In this document: positions 1 through 8,147 of the stretch, one piece after another
How the letters are laid out: each line of letters starts with the position of its first letter
Position numbering within the stretch: the first letter of the stretch is position 1
Source of the DNA: Rhizobiales bacterium dw_265
Lineage (GTDB): Bacteria; Pseudomonadota; Alphaproteobacteria; Micropepsales; Micropepsaceae
Length of the DNA stretch: 64,000 nucleotides
Assembly (NCBI GenBank): GCA_018449595.1
Contig: JAAVUU010000001.1
Location: 62,001-126,000, forward strand
Reading direction: 5' to 3'
Notes under the pieces: model-generated
Seen by the model: the letters and a program-made list of their open reading frames with translations, nothing else
What the model was told of the DNA's origin: nothing
Database searches by the model: none
Position numbers and translations under genes: made by a program

Positions 1-67
1 TTTCACCTTCACGTTCTTATGTACCTGCCGTTTCATGATCGTTGTATCGTATCTGTAAGAGGTTCCC

Positions 68-488
68 ATGCAAGTCCAAGATCTGATGACCCGCGATGTC
101 GCTATGGTCAATCCCGACTAACCGGTGCAAAGGCCGCGCGCCGGATGGCCAGTTTGGATGTCGGCATCCTGCCCGTGGGCGAAGGTGATCGCCTGGTCGG
201 AATTATCGCGGATCGGGATATCGCCGTCCGCGGCTTGGTGGAGGGCAAGGGTCGTCCCGACGCGACGGTGCGCGATGCCATGACGCCGGAGATCAAATAT
301 TGTTTCGCCCGTCAGGAAATCAACGAGATCACGGTCAATATGGCAAATATCCAGGTTCGACGCTTGCCGATACTCAATCGCGAAAGTGTTTGGTCGGCAT
401 CCTCTCGCTGTGTGATATCGCCATCAGCAATGATCTCGACCAGGCGATCGAAGCCTTAAGCGGTATCTCGCGCCCGACCAATGGCGGG
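68..488 (+). pseudogene. Broken CBS-domain protein gene
   Basis: The remains of a small two-CBS-domain protein are visible but split over three frames. An ATG at 68 with an upstream AAGAGG-like site opens a frame reading MQVQDLMTRDVAMVNPD, then a TAA at 119 stops it. The next frame carries the body (ARRMASLDVGILPVGEGD, then GIIADRDIAVRGLVEGKG, then RDAMTPEIKYCF) to about 385. A third frame carries CLVGILSLCDIAISNDL to about 480. Intact relatives of about 140 residues bind adenine nucleotides and are often found among stress genes. At least two frameshifts are needed to rebuild the protein, so it is probably non-functional unless these are sequencing errors. The 3' limit is approximate. It lies in the accessory region left of the integrase, which fits decay of island cargo. 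Confidence 0.75.
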
Positions 489-504
489 ACGCAGGTTCTG
501 CCGC

Positions 505-675
505 CTAATGACCGGCACCCGGGAAAAATAAGGCGATCAGCAGGAGCACAATGCAGCCGCCTAGTCCCGAGAGGAAGACGACCCGTTGCCAAGGCCGCTT
601 AAGGACGATTTCGCCCCCGCGAGCTTTCTCCGCCGGATAGTTTGAAAGACTGTCTTTTTGCGAATTGGTTGGCAT
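505..675 (-). CDS. Small single-span membrane protein, hypothetical
   Basis: A 56-residue protein read from the ATG at 675, chosen because a GAGAG-like site lies just upstream; a longer frame starts at 726. The N-terminal half is polar and basic (ends in KRPWQRV), followed by one strongly hydrophobic segment, roughly residues 33-50, and a short GAGH tail. It looks like a small inner-membrane protein with a cytoplasmic basic N-terminus. I do not recognise a named family. It sits tail to tail with the broken CBS gene, with almost no gap, and both belong to the accessory segment. Confidence 0.55.
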   Translation of the reverse strand: MPTNSQKDSLSNYPAEKARGGEIVLKRPWQRVVFLSGLGGCIVLLLIALFFPGAGH

Positions 676-743
676 GAGAACTCTCACGGACAGCAGCCGA
701 AAGGCATCAATGGATGACCTAGCCATCTCCGAAGTCCGGCCCG

Positions 744-983
744 CTAATCCACCTTAGGTTCGCGCAGGACGTTTTCCAGGTGTTGAATGAGGGCCTGCGC
801 TCCTTCCCTCTCCAAGATCAAGGGTGGTCCAATCGGCTTGCCCCCGTTGGAATGGGGTTGGAACTTGTATCGGGGCTGGTCGCCGTCTACCTTGGAAACA
901 TCGATATAGTCACATTGGATCGGTTCCAGCACCGGCATGGGACTCGGGATGTGCAGTGGCGGCTCGGTTCGCTCAAGGGTCAT
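744..983 (-). CDS. Hypothetical soluble protein, 79 aa
   Basis: The frame is open upstream to 1115, but the ATG at 983 fits best. It lies one base after the stop of the upstream gene and has a GAAGGA site about eight bases before it. The product is polar and proline-rich in its first half (MTLERTEPPLHIPSP) and ends in a predicted helix. No signal peptide, membrane span or known motif is visible. The tight junction with the 985-1281 gene suggests a two-gene transcript. Function unknown. Confidence 0.5.
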   Translation of the reverse strand: MTLERTEPPLHIPSPMPVLEPIQCDYIDVSKVDGDQPRYKFQPHSNGGKPIGPPLILEREGAQALIQHLENVLREPKVD

Positions 984-984
984 G

Positions 985-1281
985 TTATCGGTCCTTCGCC
1001 CAAGATTTCCACTGTTCGACATTTCCTCCCTGGCGCCCTTCCGGTTCAACCGGCTTCGGACGCGCAGAGGCTTTCGCAACGCCCTGCATGGGAGCTGGAT
1101 GCTGGAACTCGCCATTCGGATTCTTCATGGATGCATCATTGGGTTCCCAGTCGCCCCGCGGTACTACGAACGCATCCTTCAGTTCGCGGTCAGCCTGCTC
1201 TTGGTTCTCAGCATATTTCGCATCAATGCCTTTGGCGTCCGCGAACTCCTTCCAGTGGCCTGAGTTAGGTTTTTTCGTCAT
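985..1281 (-). CDS. Hypothetical hydrophilic protein, 98 aa
   Basis: A strongly polar, lysine- and glutamate-rich protein beginning MTKKPNSGHWKEFADAKG and ending in WKSWAKDR. It has no signal peptide, no membrane span and few large hydrophobic residues, so it may be largely disordered. It is directly followed by the 744-983 gene, one base apart, suggesting shared transcription and possibly linked roles. I do not recognise the family. Codon use is less GC-biased than in the housekeeping genes to the right, in line with accessory DNA. Confidence 0.5.
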   Translation of the reverse strand: MTKKPNSGHWKEFADAKGIDAKYAENQEQADRELKDAFVVPRGDWEPNDASMKNPNGEFQHPAPMQGVAKASARPKPVEPEGRQGGNVEQWKSWAKDR

Positions 1282-1474
1282 CGGCGGACTGACTTCGATT
1301 TTGTGCCGATCAAAATATGTTTCATCGGTTGCCTCGCTAGTTCTCTAGCTGGAAAACGCGGGAACCCACATATCGCCCCACACTGTTTCTCCTGGGAGAC
1401 GAATGCAAAAAAAGGCACGCCGCAATCGGAACGATCACGGCGTGCCCACGCGAATAACGCTTTCCGGAATTGAA

Positions 1475-1795
1475 CTAGCGGCCGGTCGCAGTTCCGCTCG
1501 TTCCATTCGCGCCTGTTGCCGGAGCGCTCATGCTGTTCTGCGTACGATTGGTCGAATAGCCAGGCGTCGCAGTCGCATTTTGGTTCGTGCTGATATTTGC
1601 ATCGCCGTAACGGTTTCCATGCATGCGTGTAGTGTAAGTGCTGTTGTTGCCACCTGCAGTGTCGGATGGGCTGGGCGCGGGATTGCTGTAGCCGCCAGTT
1701 GCGCCGGTGCCACCACCTTGCGCGCCTTGCGCCAGCAGCGGCGTTACAGACGCCAGAACGATAGCCAGGACGATAGGTACTGTAGAGTTTCTCAC
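1475..1795 (-). CDS. Secreted low-complexity Gly/Asn/Thr/Ser-rich protein
   Basis: A 106-residue protein with a clear Sec signal peptide: basic start MRNSTV, hydrophobic core to about residue 20, then an LLAQGAQ cleavage region. The mature part is almost entirely Gly, Ala, Asn, Thr, Ser and Pro, without cysteine or obvious globular structure. It is probably exported to the periplasm or outside the cell and intrinsically disordered. The start at 1795 is supported by an AGGAGA site upstream (reverse complement of TTCTCCTTCT, 1800-1809). Family and function are not recognised. Confidence 0.55.
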   Translation of the reverse strand: MRNSTVPIVLAIVLASVTPLLAQGAQGGGTGATGGYSNPAPSPSDTAGGNNSTYTTRMHGNRYGDANISTNQNATATPGYSTNRTQNSMSAPATGANGTSGTATGR

Positions 1796-2468
1796 GATGT
1801 TCTCCTTCTTGTTGCCCCGACCAAGATGGGAACGGCGCGGGAGTGGAAGGGATGCGTGTCGTGTGAGAATTGAACCGTATCATCGCACCAGCGCGGTCGG
1901 TGACGGATGCGCTCTCGGGCTGCACTTCCGAGGATCACGGCAACGGTATCATCTATGCCAAAACACCAACTGGAAAGCATGTTGCGCTCGCCTATCTTGG
2001 CCAGATGATCGCAATGCCATCCAGATATCGCGCGATCTGATAATCGCGCGTCTGCAAGCCGCCCTCTCAGCCGTCCCATTCCAGACCAAAGACGGCGATT
2101 TCGGGTGCGCTGCAGACTTTTCTGGCCCTTGCCATCGTTGCCTATGCCGGTTGGCATTGGCTTCACGCGCCTAAGCCCGATTGCTCCGTTGGCGGAGCCG
2201 GTTGCTCATCGAAGAGCGTTACGCACGAGAACCGCCGACAACCTGTTTTCGGCGCCGATCATCACAATCGCATAAAATCGCATGTTTGGCAGATTTCAAG
2301 CCCTGTCGACCAGTGCCAACCTCCGCGCATGTCCCGCGCCACCAAATCCCTACGACCTTTGAGCCTGATCCGATCCGCACAGCCGTCCAAAAGCCGCGCC
2401 GATCACCACATCAATTTTTCGAGTGGCGCGACTTGGGATGCCGTCAGCGGTAAGAGCCGCTCGGTGCA
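1796..2468. other. Accessory gap without a supportable gene
   Basis: About 670 bases between the secreted protein and the excisionase. Short open frames exist on both strands, but none combines a start, a ribosome site and a convincing protein. A plus-strand stretch from about 2044 to 2460 encodes a hydrophobic segment (FLALAIVAYAGWHWL) followed by a cysteine-bearing tail with no usable start. Another short stretch at about 1880-2040 ends at a TGA. These may be remnants of decayed genes. No RNA gene or transposase is seen. Confidence 0.5.
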
Positions 2469-2654
2469 ATGAGATACATCCGCATCCCCCTGTTCTGCCA
2501 GCAAACTGGATGGAGCGAAAAAGCTGTCAGGCGAAAGTTAGAGGAGGGCGTCTGGATCGCGGGGCGTGAGTACAAGAGAGCGCCCGATGGATCGATCCTG
2601 ATTGATGTGGAGGGCTACGAAAGATGGGTAGAGGGCAGCCGGGCAACGGCGTAG
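2469..2654 (+). CDS. Excisionase-like DNA-binding protein (Xis/AlpA type)
   Basis: A 61-residue basic protein beginning MRYIRIPLFCQQTGWSEKAV. It has the winged-helix pattern of small excisionases: a helix-turn-helix around residues 10-26 (QQTGWSEKAVRRKLEEG), then a strand-turn segment (EYKRAPDGSILID). Such proteins bend attachment-site DNA and tilt the integrase toward excision. The gene overlaps the integrase start by 31 bases, the usual xis-int arrangement of integrated elements. This supports an element that is, or recently was, mobile. Direct evidence of excision is not visible. Confidence 0.7.
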   Translation: MRYIRIPLFCQQTGWSEKAVRRKLEEGVWIAGREYKRAPDGSILIDVEGYERWVEGSRATA

Positions 2655-3865
2655 AAATCCATCGCGGCAAGCTTCGTATTCGCTTCACGTTCAACGGCAA
2701 ACGATACGTCGAGCCCTTGAACCTCACGGCCACGGCTCCGAACATCAAGGCCGCCGGGCGTATCGCCACTGACGTGCGCGACAAGATCAGGCTAGGAGTC
2801 TTCGACCACGCCGCTGTTTTTCCGAATTCCAATAACATCCCGAAGCAGGAGGAGGAGCAGGAGCAGAAGGCTCCGGTGCAGACGCTCCGGGAGTATGCCG
2901 CGACCTGGTTGAAGACGCTGACCGGCGCCAAATCCACCCTCGATGGCTACCGGACGTCGATCGACAATTTCTGGCTGACCATCCCCATCACGGTGGAGGA
3001 GCAGGAAGCCCAGCTTGGCGATCTCGCAATCACCGCGGTGCGCCGCACCCACATCGCGACGGCCATCGCCGCCAAGGCCAAGGCGGGCATCAGCGGCAAG
3101 ACCACGAACAACCATCTCATTCCGATCCGCAATTTGTTTGAAGCGGCCATCGCTGACGAGCTGATCGAGGTCTCGCCGGTTGCCAAGGTCAAAAACCGCA
3201 AGCACCAGAAGGCACCGCCCGACCCGTTCACCCGCGAGGAGATGGACAAGATCCTCGCCCACATGGAAGAGCACCGCCCCCATGTAATCCATGACTACTT
3301 TCTGTTCGCCTTTGCAACTGGGCTCAGGCCCAGCGAAGCCATTGCGCTGCGCTGGGGCGACATCGACTGGAATCGCCGGACCGTGACGGTCAGCCGTGCC
3401 CATGTCCGCCACAAGGAGAAGGACACCAAGACCCACAGCGTCCGGGACGTGGACCTGAACGACCTGGCCGTGGCCGCCCTGACCCGTCAGAAGGCCGCCA
3501 CGTTCATGAAGGGGAGGAACGCCCACCTGTTCTGTTCGCCCGAAGGAGAGCCCTGGCTGAGCGAGAGGCGGCTTCGGGAGGACTTCTTCCACCCTGCCCT
3601 CAAAGCCTGCGGGATACGGCTCAGGAAGGCCTACAACACCCGTCACACGTTCGCGACCATCAACCTGATGGCCGGGATCAATCCGGCCTACATCGCCTCC
3701 CAGTTGGGCCATGCGGACACGACCATGCTGTTCAAACACTACGCGAAGTGGATCAGGGGGGCCGATTCTGGGGCCGAAGCGGCCAAATCCAGAGCGGTTT
3801 TTGGGAGTGGAAAACCGCTCGAATTGGCCCCAAATTGGCCCCAAACGGGTTCCGGAAAAAAATAA
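2624..3865 (+). CDS. int: Tyrosine recombinase (phage-type integrase)
   Basis: A 413-residue site-specific recombinase. It has an N-terminal arm-binding region (residues 10-60), a SAM-like core-binding domain (about 85-185) and a C-terminal catalytic domain (about 200-378). Catalytic residues are visible: Arg235 in GLRPSEAIALRW, Arg340-His341 in NTRHTFAT, His363 in QLGHADT and the nucleophile Tyr373 in KHYAKW. The first histidine of the usual HxxR box is Tyr337, a substitution I believe occurs in other phage integrases. A GGAGGG site nine bases before the ATG supports the start inside xis. The gene ends 25 bases from the 3' end of tRNA-Asp and points at it, the classic layout of an element integrated in a tRNA gene. 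The element therefore extends leftwards, beyond base 1. Confidence 0.93.
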   Translation: MGRGQPGNGVEIHRGKLRIRFTFNGKRYVEPLNLTATAPNIKAAGRIATDVRDKIRLGVFDHAAVFPNSNNIPKQEEEQEQKAPVQTLREYAATWLKTLTGAKSTLDGYRTSIDNFWLTIPITVEEQEAQLGDLAITAVRRTHIATAIAAKAKAGISGKTTNNHLIPIRNLFEAAIADELIEVSPVAKVKNRKHQKAPPDPFTREEMDKILAHMEEHRPHVIHDYFLFAFATGLRPSEAIALRWGDIDWNRRTVTVSRAHVRHKEKDTKTHSVRDVDLNDLAVAALTRQKAATFMKGRNAHLFCSPEGEPWLSERRLREDFFHPALKACGIRLRKAYNTRHTFATINLMAGINPAYIASQLGHADTTMLFKHYAKWIRGADSGAEAAKSRAVFGSGKPLELAPNWPQTGSGKK

Positions 3866-3867
3866 TG

Positions 3868-3890
3868 CCACTAAATCAATGATTTAGTGG
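3868..3890. repeat. Perfect inverted repeat at the integrase/tRNA junction
   Basis: Arms CCACTAAATC and GATTTAGTGG are perfectly complementary, with a three-base loop AAT. It begins two bases after the integrase stop, and its right arm includes the TGG that encodes the CCA end of tRNA-Asp. It could be a terminator for int, though it lacks a T-run, or part of the attachment site at the tRNA boundary. A direct repeat of this core at the far end of the element would identify it as att, but that end lies outside the window. Confidence 0.7.
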
Positions 3891-3964
3891 CGGGAGCGAC
3901 GGGGCTCGAACCCGCGACCTTCGGCGTGACAGGCCGACACTCTAACCAACTGAGCTACGCCCCC
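3888..3964 (-). tRNA. tRNA-Asp (anticodon GTC)
   Basis: Reading the minus strand from 3964: acceptor GGGGGCG, D-arm AGCTCAGTTGGTTAGAGT, anticodon loop CTGTCAC, T-arm GGTTCGAGCC, acceptor CGCTCCC, discriminator G and an encoded CCA (3888-3890). All stems pair with one G-U in the acceptor. The 3' end faces the integrase, so this tRNA is the likely integration site and its 3' part has been kept intact. Confidence 0.95.
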
Positions 3965-4032
3965 GCGTGCTGCCTCCTGGGAGGCGCGCGAAGGGGGCCG
4001 ATGTACGGGGGCGACCCTGCCCTGTCAATGTC

Positions 4033-4575
4033 TTATTGCGGCGGAGGACTGCCGCCGCCGCCGCGCCGGTGGTGACCGCCGCCCTGAGCGGGTTCCGCGG
4101 GCGGCTGATCCGGCGCATCGGGCTTTTTGGCGCCGGCGCGCTCCAGTTCCTTGGGCGACAGCTTGCCGTCATGGTCAACGTCCAGTTGATCGAACAGCGA
4201 ATAGGGCGCGGCGGAGAATTCGGTGTAATCCACACAGCCGTCCTGGTTCCAGTCCACCACCGGCGTCGCGGCGGCCTGGTCGGTGTCCACGCGGTCCTGA
4301 TTGATGTCGGCCACCTGTTCGGCATCCAGGCAGCCATTGTGATGGGTGTCATGGGCGGCGAACTCGGCCTTCAGGCCCCGGATCAGTTCATCGCGGGTCA
4401 GGGTGCCGTCATGATCGGCGTCATACTTCAACAGCAGGCTGGCATTGCCGCCATGGAAATTCTCTTCCCGCGGCTTTTCCGCCGGCAACAGCCAGGGCGG
4501 CGTCGGTTTCGGCGGTCCGCCGCAGCCCGCCAGCACGGCCAGCGCACAGCCAAGCAAAACAAGATGATATCTCAT
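4033..4575 (-). CDS. EF-hand calcium-binding lipoprotein
   Basis: A 180-residue protein with a lipoprotein signal (hydrophobic residues 5-16, then lipobox LAGC), so it is probably anchored by a lipidated cysteine in the envelope. Three complete EF-hand loops are visible, beginning DADHDGTLTRDE, DWNQDGCVDYTE and DVDHDGKLSPKE. A fourth, DTHHNGCLDAEQ, has Gln in place of the usual last acidic ligand. Such bacterial calmodulin-like lipoproteins are thought to bind Ca2+ in the periplasm; the partner is unknown. The C-terminus is a Pro/Gly/His-rich tail (GGGHHRRGGGG). It is monocistronic between two tRNA genes on the same strand. Confidence 0.85.
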   Translation of the reverse strand: MRYHLVLLGCALAVLAGCGGPPKPTPPWLLPAEKPREENFHGGNASLLLKYDADHDGTLTRDELIRGLKAEFAAHDTHHNGCLDAEQVADINQDRVDTDQAAATPVVDWNQDGCVDYTEFSAAPYSLFDQLDVDHDGKLSPKELERAGAKKPDAPDQPPAEPAQGGGHHRRGGGGSPPPQ

Positions 4576-4673
4576 GCTGTGAACCTAGCGGGTGAGGAAT
4601 GGCTTGGCGAATTACAACGCAAACACCGGCTTTCTTCCCCTGCCGGGCTCGGCACCATCGTAAGCCGCGCGGC

Positions 4674-4749
4674 TGGTGGGCGGTGACGGGCTCGAACCGC
4701 CGACCCTATCGGTGTAAACGACATGCTCTACCAACTGAGCTAACCGCCC
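4674..4749 (-). tRNA. tRNA-Val (anticodon TAC)
   Basis: From 4749 on the minus strand: acceptor GGGCGGT, D-arm AGCTCAGTTGGTAGAGC, anticodon stem-loop with TTTACAC, T-arm with GGTTCGAGCC, acceptor ACCGCCC, discriminator A and an encoded CCA (4674-4676). Cloverleaf pairing is complete. Confidence 0.95.
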
Positions 4750-4787
4750 CAGGCCTTGTGCGCCAACCCTTGTGGGTCAGCCGCGCC

Positions 4788-4994
4788 TCATACCATGCCG
4801 GGGGGCGGCAGCAAGGGCCGCGTCCGGCGCAACACGAACCAGAGTGCGGCGCCCGCCATTAGCATCAGCACGGCCAACTTGGCGGTCAGGAACTTGAGGG
4901 AAAGGATCACGGCCAGCAGAACCGCATGCGCCGCCAGCCAGATCACGGCCAGCGGCAGCAGCGCGGATTTCAGGCGCGACCGATCTGGAGACAT
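4788..4994 (-). CDS. Small two-span membrane protein, hypothetical
   Basis: A 68-residue protein from the ATG at 4994 (MSPDRSRLKSALLP). The frame is open to 5093, but the extra part runs through a palindrome and is unlikely to be coding. Two hydrophobic helices, about residues 10-32 and 36-54, are joined by a short loop and followed by a basic tail (LRRTRPLLPPPG). The positive-inside rule suggests both ends are cytoplasmic. No family is recognised. It lies downstream of the HU gene on the same strand and may share its transcript. Confidence 0.55.
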   Translation of the reverse strand: MSPDRSRLKSALLPLAVIWLAAHAVLLAVILSLKFLTAKLAVLMLMAGAALWFVLRRTRPLLPPPGMV

Positions 4995-5066
4995 TGTTGC
5001 CTCGCCACAAAATAGATCCCCTTCCCTCGCCGCTGAACGCGGCTCGCCGGGGAGTGAGGCCATAGA

Positions 5067-5091
5067 GCGAAAGGTCCAGTGGACCTTTCGC
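5067..5091. repeat. 25-bp perfect palindrome, GGTCCA-centred
   Basis: Arms GCGAAAGGTCCA and TGGACCTTTCGC are perfect 12-base inverted repeats around a single central G. It lies between the HU gene and the small membrane protein gene. A palindrome with the same 13-base core (GGTCCA, S, TGGACC) recurs at 55933-55951 downstream of rne. There is no T-run, so a simple terminator is less likely than a dispersed palindromic repeat or binding site. Confidence 0.7.
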
Positions 5092-5118
5092 ATGGCCGAA
5101 CGCCGCCTTGGCGGCCTG

Positions 5119-5391
5119 TCAGTTCAACGAATCCTTGAGCTGCTTGCCGGCGCGGAAGCGTGGCTGCTTGGACGGCTTGATGGTGATTTCCTCGCCGGTC
5201 TGGGGATTGCGGCCCTTGCCGCCAGCCCGCGTCGCCACCACGAACACGCCGAAGCCCGTCAGGCGAACCTCGTCCCCCGCCTTGAGGGAGGCGGCGATGA
5301 GGTCGAACACCCCGTCCACGGCCTTGGCGGCGTCGTTCTTGGCAAGACCCGTCGTGTCCGAAAGCTTCTGGATGAGATCGTTCTTATTCAC
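5119..5391 (-). CDS. hup: HU-family DNA-binding protein
   Basis: A 90-residue histone-like protein that binds and bends DNA as a dimer and organises the nucleoid. The family pattern is complete: MNKNDLIQKL start, the helical body, the beta-arm core GFGVFVV and GRNPQTGEEI, and C-terminal KPSKQPRFRAGKQLKD. The start is a GTG at 5391 with a strong AAGGAG site seven bases upstream; the long upstream frame has no such support. Transcription probably begins in the roughly 170 bases upstream that separate it from the lon terminator. It is next to lon, as commonly seen in proteobacteria. Confidence 0.95.
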   Translation of the reverse strand: MNKNDLIQKLSDTTGLAKNDAAKAVDGVFDLIAASLKAGDEVRLTGFGVFVVATRAGGKGRNPQTGEEITIKPSKQPRFRAGKQLKDSLN

Positions 5392-5561
5392 GGTTGGCTC
5401 CTTTATCTGTCGTCGCCCCGGCCCAGCCGGCGCTCCTTCGCGATTCTTCTCCCGCCCCGGGGAGTCTAGGGTCGGCTTGTCCGGCCCGTAAAGCCGAAAA
5501 GTCGCGGAATCAGGGGATTTTTGCTTCGCCCCCCTGGCCCGAACGGCCCCCCCAAAAATGC

Positions 5562-5597
5562 AAAAGGGGTCCGAAATCGCTTTCGGACCCCTTTTTT
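5562..5597 (-). terminator. Rho-independent terminator of lon, bidirectional form
   Basis: Fifteen-base arms AAAAGGGGTCCGAAA and TTTCGGACCCCTTTT pair perfectly around a four-base loop. They are flanked by A and T runs, so it can act on either strand. It begins 14 bases after the lon stop on the minus strand. Confidence 0.9.
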
Positions 5598-5610
5598 GAG
5601 GCATTTCGTC

Positions 5611-8034
5611 CTAGTGAGTGACCACCGGGTCGGCATCCGCGTCGGCCGGCGGCAGGGCCGCCGTCACGTCCGGCTCGACCCAGTCAATGGCTTCCGGCTG
5701 CCGGGTCAGGGCCACGGCCAGAACCTCATTCATGCTGGCGACAGGCACGATCCTGAGGCCGGTCTTCACATTGTCGGGCACTTCCGCCAGGTCCTTCTCA
5801 TTCTCCTTGGGAATGATCACGGTGGTGATCCCTGCCCGCAGAGCCGCCAGCAGCTTTTCCTTCAGGCCGCCGATCGGCAGCGCCCGTCCGCGCAGCGTGA
5901 CCTCTCCGGTCATCGCCACATCGCGGCGCACCGGGATGCCGGTGATTACCGAGATGATGGAGGTGGCCATGGCCAGGCCCGCCGAGGGACCGTCCTTGGG
6001 GGTGGCGCCTTCCGGGACATGGACATGGATGTCGATCTTATCGAACAGCGGCGGCTTGATGCCGAAGCTGGTCGCCTTGGAGCGTACATAGGACCGCGCC
6101 GCGTCGATCGACTCCTTCATCACATCGCCCAGCTTGCCGGTCGCCTGGAAGCGGCCCTTGCCGGGCAGCGCCACGGACTCGATGGTGAGCGTTTCGCCGC
6201 CGACTTCGGTCCAGGCCAGCCCGGTCACGACACCGACCTGGTCCTCGCCCTCGACCTCGCCGAAGCGGTGCCGGCGCACGCCGGCATAGGTGCCCAGGTT
6301 GTCGGAGGTGACTTCCACCGCCTTGGCCTTGTTGGACAGGATTTCCTTCACCGCCTTGCGCGCCAGGTTGGCGATTTCGCGCTTCAGGTTGCGCACGCCC
6401 GCCTCGCGGCTGTAATAGCGGATCAGGTCGCGGATGCCGTCATCCGAGATCTTCCATTCATCGTCCTTCAGGCCATGCGACTTGATCTCTTCCGGGATCA
6501 GGTGGCGCTTGGCGATCTCGACCTTCTCGTCCTCGGTATAGCCGGGGATGCGGATGATCTCCATGCGGTCCATCAGCGGCTGCGGCATGTGCAGGCTGTT
6601 GGCGGTGGTGACGAACATCACGTCCGACAGGTCGAAATCCACTTCCAGGTAATGATCGTTGAAGGTGGAGTTCTGCTCCGGGTCCAGCACTTCCAGCAAG
6701 GCCGACGACGGATCGCCGCGATAGTCCGCGCCCAGCTTGTCGATCTCGTCCAGCAGGAACAGCGGATTGCTGGTCTTGGCCTTCTTCATGGACTGGATGA
6801 TCTTGCCGGGCATGGAGCCGATATAGGTCCTGCGGTGACCGCGGATTTCCGCTTCGTCCCGCATGCCGCCCAGGCTCATGCGCACATATTCGCGACCCGT
6901 CGCCTTGGCGATGGACTTGGCGAGCGAGGTCTTGCCGACGCCCGGAGGTCCGACAAGGCACAGGATCGGGCCTTTCAGCTTGCCGACGCGCTGCTGCACC
7001 GCCAGATATTCCAGGATGCGTTCCTTGACCTTTTCCAGGCCGAAGTGATCGTCATTCAGCACCAGTTCGGCGGCGACGATGTCGCGCTTGACCTTGCTCT
7101 TCTTGCCCCACGGCAGCGACAGCAGCCAATCCAGATAGTTGCGCACCACCGTGGCTTCCGCCGACATGGGCGACATGGAGCGCAGCTTCTTGACCTCGGC
7201 CTGCGCCTTTTCGCGCGCTTCCTTGGACAGCTTGGTCTTGCGGATACGGTCTTCCAGTTCGTTCATCTCGTCGCGGCCTTCTTCGCCCTCGCCGAGTTCC
7301 TTCTGGATCGCCTTCAACTGCTCGTTCAGGTAATATTCGCGCTGGGTCTTCTCCATCTGGCGCTTCACGCGCGAGCGGATTTTGCGCTCGACCTGCAGGA
7401 CGCCGATCTCGGCCTCGATCAGCGAGAGGATCTTCTCCAGCCGCTCGGTGGTGCCGAAGGTTTCCAGCAGCGCCTGGCGCTCGCCGATCTTGACCGACAG
7501 ATGCGAGGCGACGGTATCGGCCAGCTTAGCCGCATCGTCGATCTGCGCCACCGCGGCCAGGGTTTCGGACGGGATCTTCTTGTTGAGCTTGATATATTGC
7601 TCGAAATTGGCCTTCACCGTGCGCATCAGGGCTTCGGATTCCTGGGCGGCGCTTGAGCCTTCCGCGATCTTCTCGACCGTGGCCTGGAAGAAGTCGCTGC
7701 GGTTGCTGAAGCCGGTGACCCGGGCGCGGCTCTTGCCTTCGACCAGCACGCGCACGGTCTGGTCGGGCAGCTTCAAGAGCTGCAGCACGGTGGCCAGGGT
7801 GCCGATGGTGTGCAGGCCTTCCGCCGTGGGATCGTCCTCGGCGGCGTTCTTCTGGGTCAGAAGCAGTATCTGCTTCTCGTTGTTCATCACTTCTTCCAGC
7901 GCGCGCACCGACTTTTCGCGGCCCACGAACAGGGGCACGATCATGTGCGGGAAAACCACGATGTCGCGCAGCGGCAGGACCGGCGCCGCCAGTTCGGTAT
8001 TCACGTCTTGGTCTTGGGTGGCGTCATCCGCCAT
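5611..8034 (-). CDS. lon: ATP-dependent protease Lon
   Basis: An 807-residue cytoplasmic AAA+ protease that unfolds and degrades damaged and regulatory proteins. It has an N-terminal LON substrate domain (about 15-210), a coiled-coil linker, an AAA+ module with Walker A GPPGVGKT at 362-369 and Walker B LFLLDEID, and a protease domain with catalytic Ser684 (DGPSAGLAM) and the Lys in GGLKEK near 725-727. Length matches the family. The start ATG at 8034 has an AGGAG site, while the frame upstream to 8082 lacks support. The acidic C-terminal tail (PPADADADPVVTH) is variable in the family. It is probably heat-shock regulated, judging from the candidate promoter at 8148-8177, and ends at a strong hairpin terminator. 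Confidence 0.98.
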   Translation of the reverse strand: MADDATQDQDVNTELAAPVLPLRDIVVFPHMIVPLFVGREKSVRALEEVMNNEKQILLLTQKNAAEDDPTAEGLHTIGTLATVLQLLKLPDQTVRVLVEGKSRARVTGFSNRSDFFQATVEKIAEGSSAAQESEALMRTVKANFEQYIKLNKKIPSETLAAVAQIDDAAKLADTVASHLSVKIGERQALLETFGTTERLEKILSLIEAEIGVLQVERKIRSRVKRQMEKTQREYYLNEQLKAIQKELGEGEEGRDEMNELEDRIRKTKLSKEAREKAQAEVKKLRSMSPMSAEATVVRNYLDWLLSLPWGKKSKVKRDIVAAELVLNDDHFGLEKVKERILEYLAVQQRVGKLKGPILCLVGPPGVGKTSLAKSIAKATGREYVRMSLGGMRDEAEIRGHRRTYIGSMPGKIIQSMKKAKTSNPLFLLDEIDKLGADYRGDPSSALLEVLDPEQNSTFNDHYLEVDFDLSDVMFVTTANSLHMPQPLMDRMEIIRIPGYTEDEKVEIAKRHLIPEEIKSHGLKDDEWKISDDGIRDLIRYYSREAGVRNLKREIANLARKAVKEILSNKAKAVEVTSDNLGTYAGVRRHRFGEVEGEDQVGVVTGLAWTEVGGETLTIESVALPGKGRFQATGKLGDVMKESIDAARSYVRSKATSFGIKPPLFDKIDIHVHVPEGATPKDGPSAGLAMATSIISVITGIPVRRDVAMTGEVTLRGRALPIGGLKEKLLAALRAGITTVIIPKENEKDLAEVPDNVKTGLRIVPVASMNEVLAVALTRQPEAIDWVEPDVTAALPPADADADPVVTH

Positions 8035-8147
8035 GTCTTTGCTCCTGCCGGGACCGCCCGGCCCATAATGCAGCTCCCCCAACTGGGCGAAGCCTTAACG
8101 AAAGAGACGTCCCCACAGAAAGTATGCGAGCCGACTCCGGATACGAC

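Noticed and set aside
1792..2174. Short frames on both strands between the secreted protein and xis
   Set aside because: Neither has a start with a ribosome site or a credible protein pattern; treated as gene remnants.
5521..7656. 711-codon plus-strand frame antisense to lon
   Set aside because: Composition (His, Asp, Arg, Gly repeats) is that of a reverse-complement shadow, and it would read through the lon terminator.
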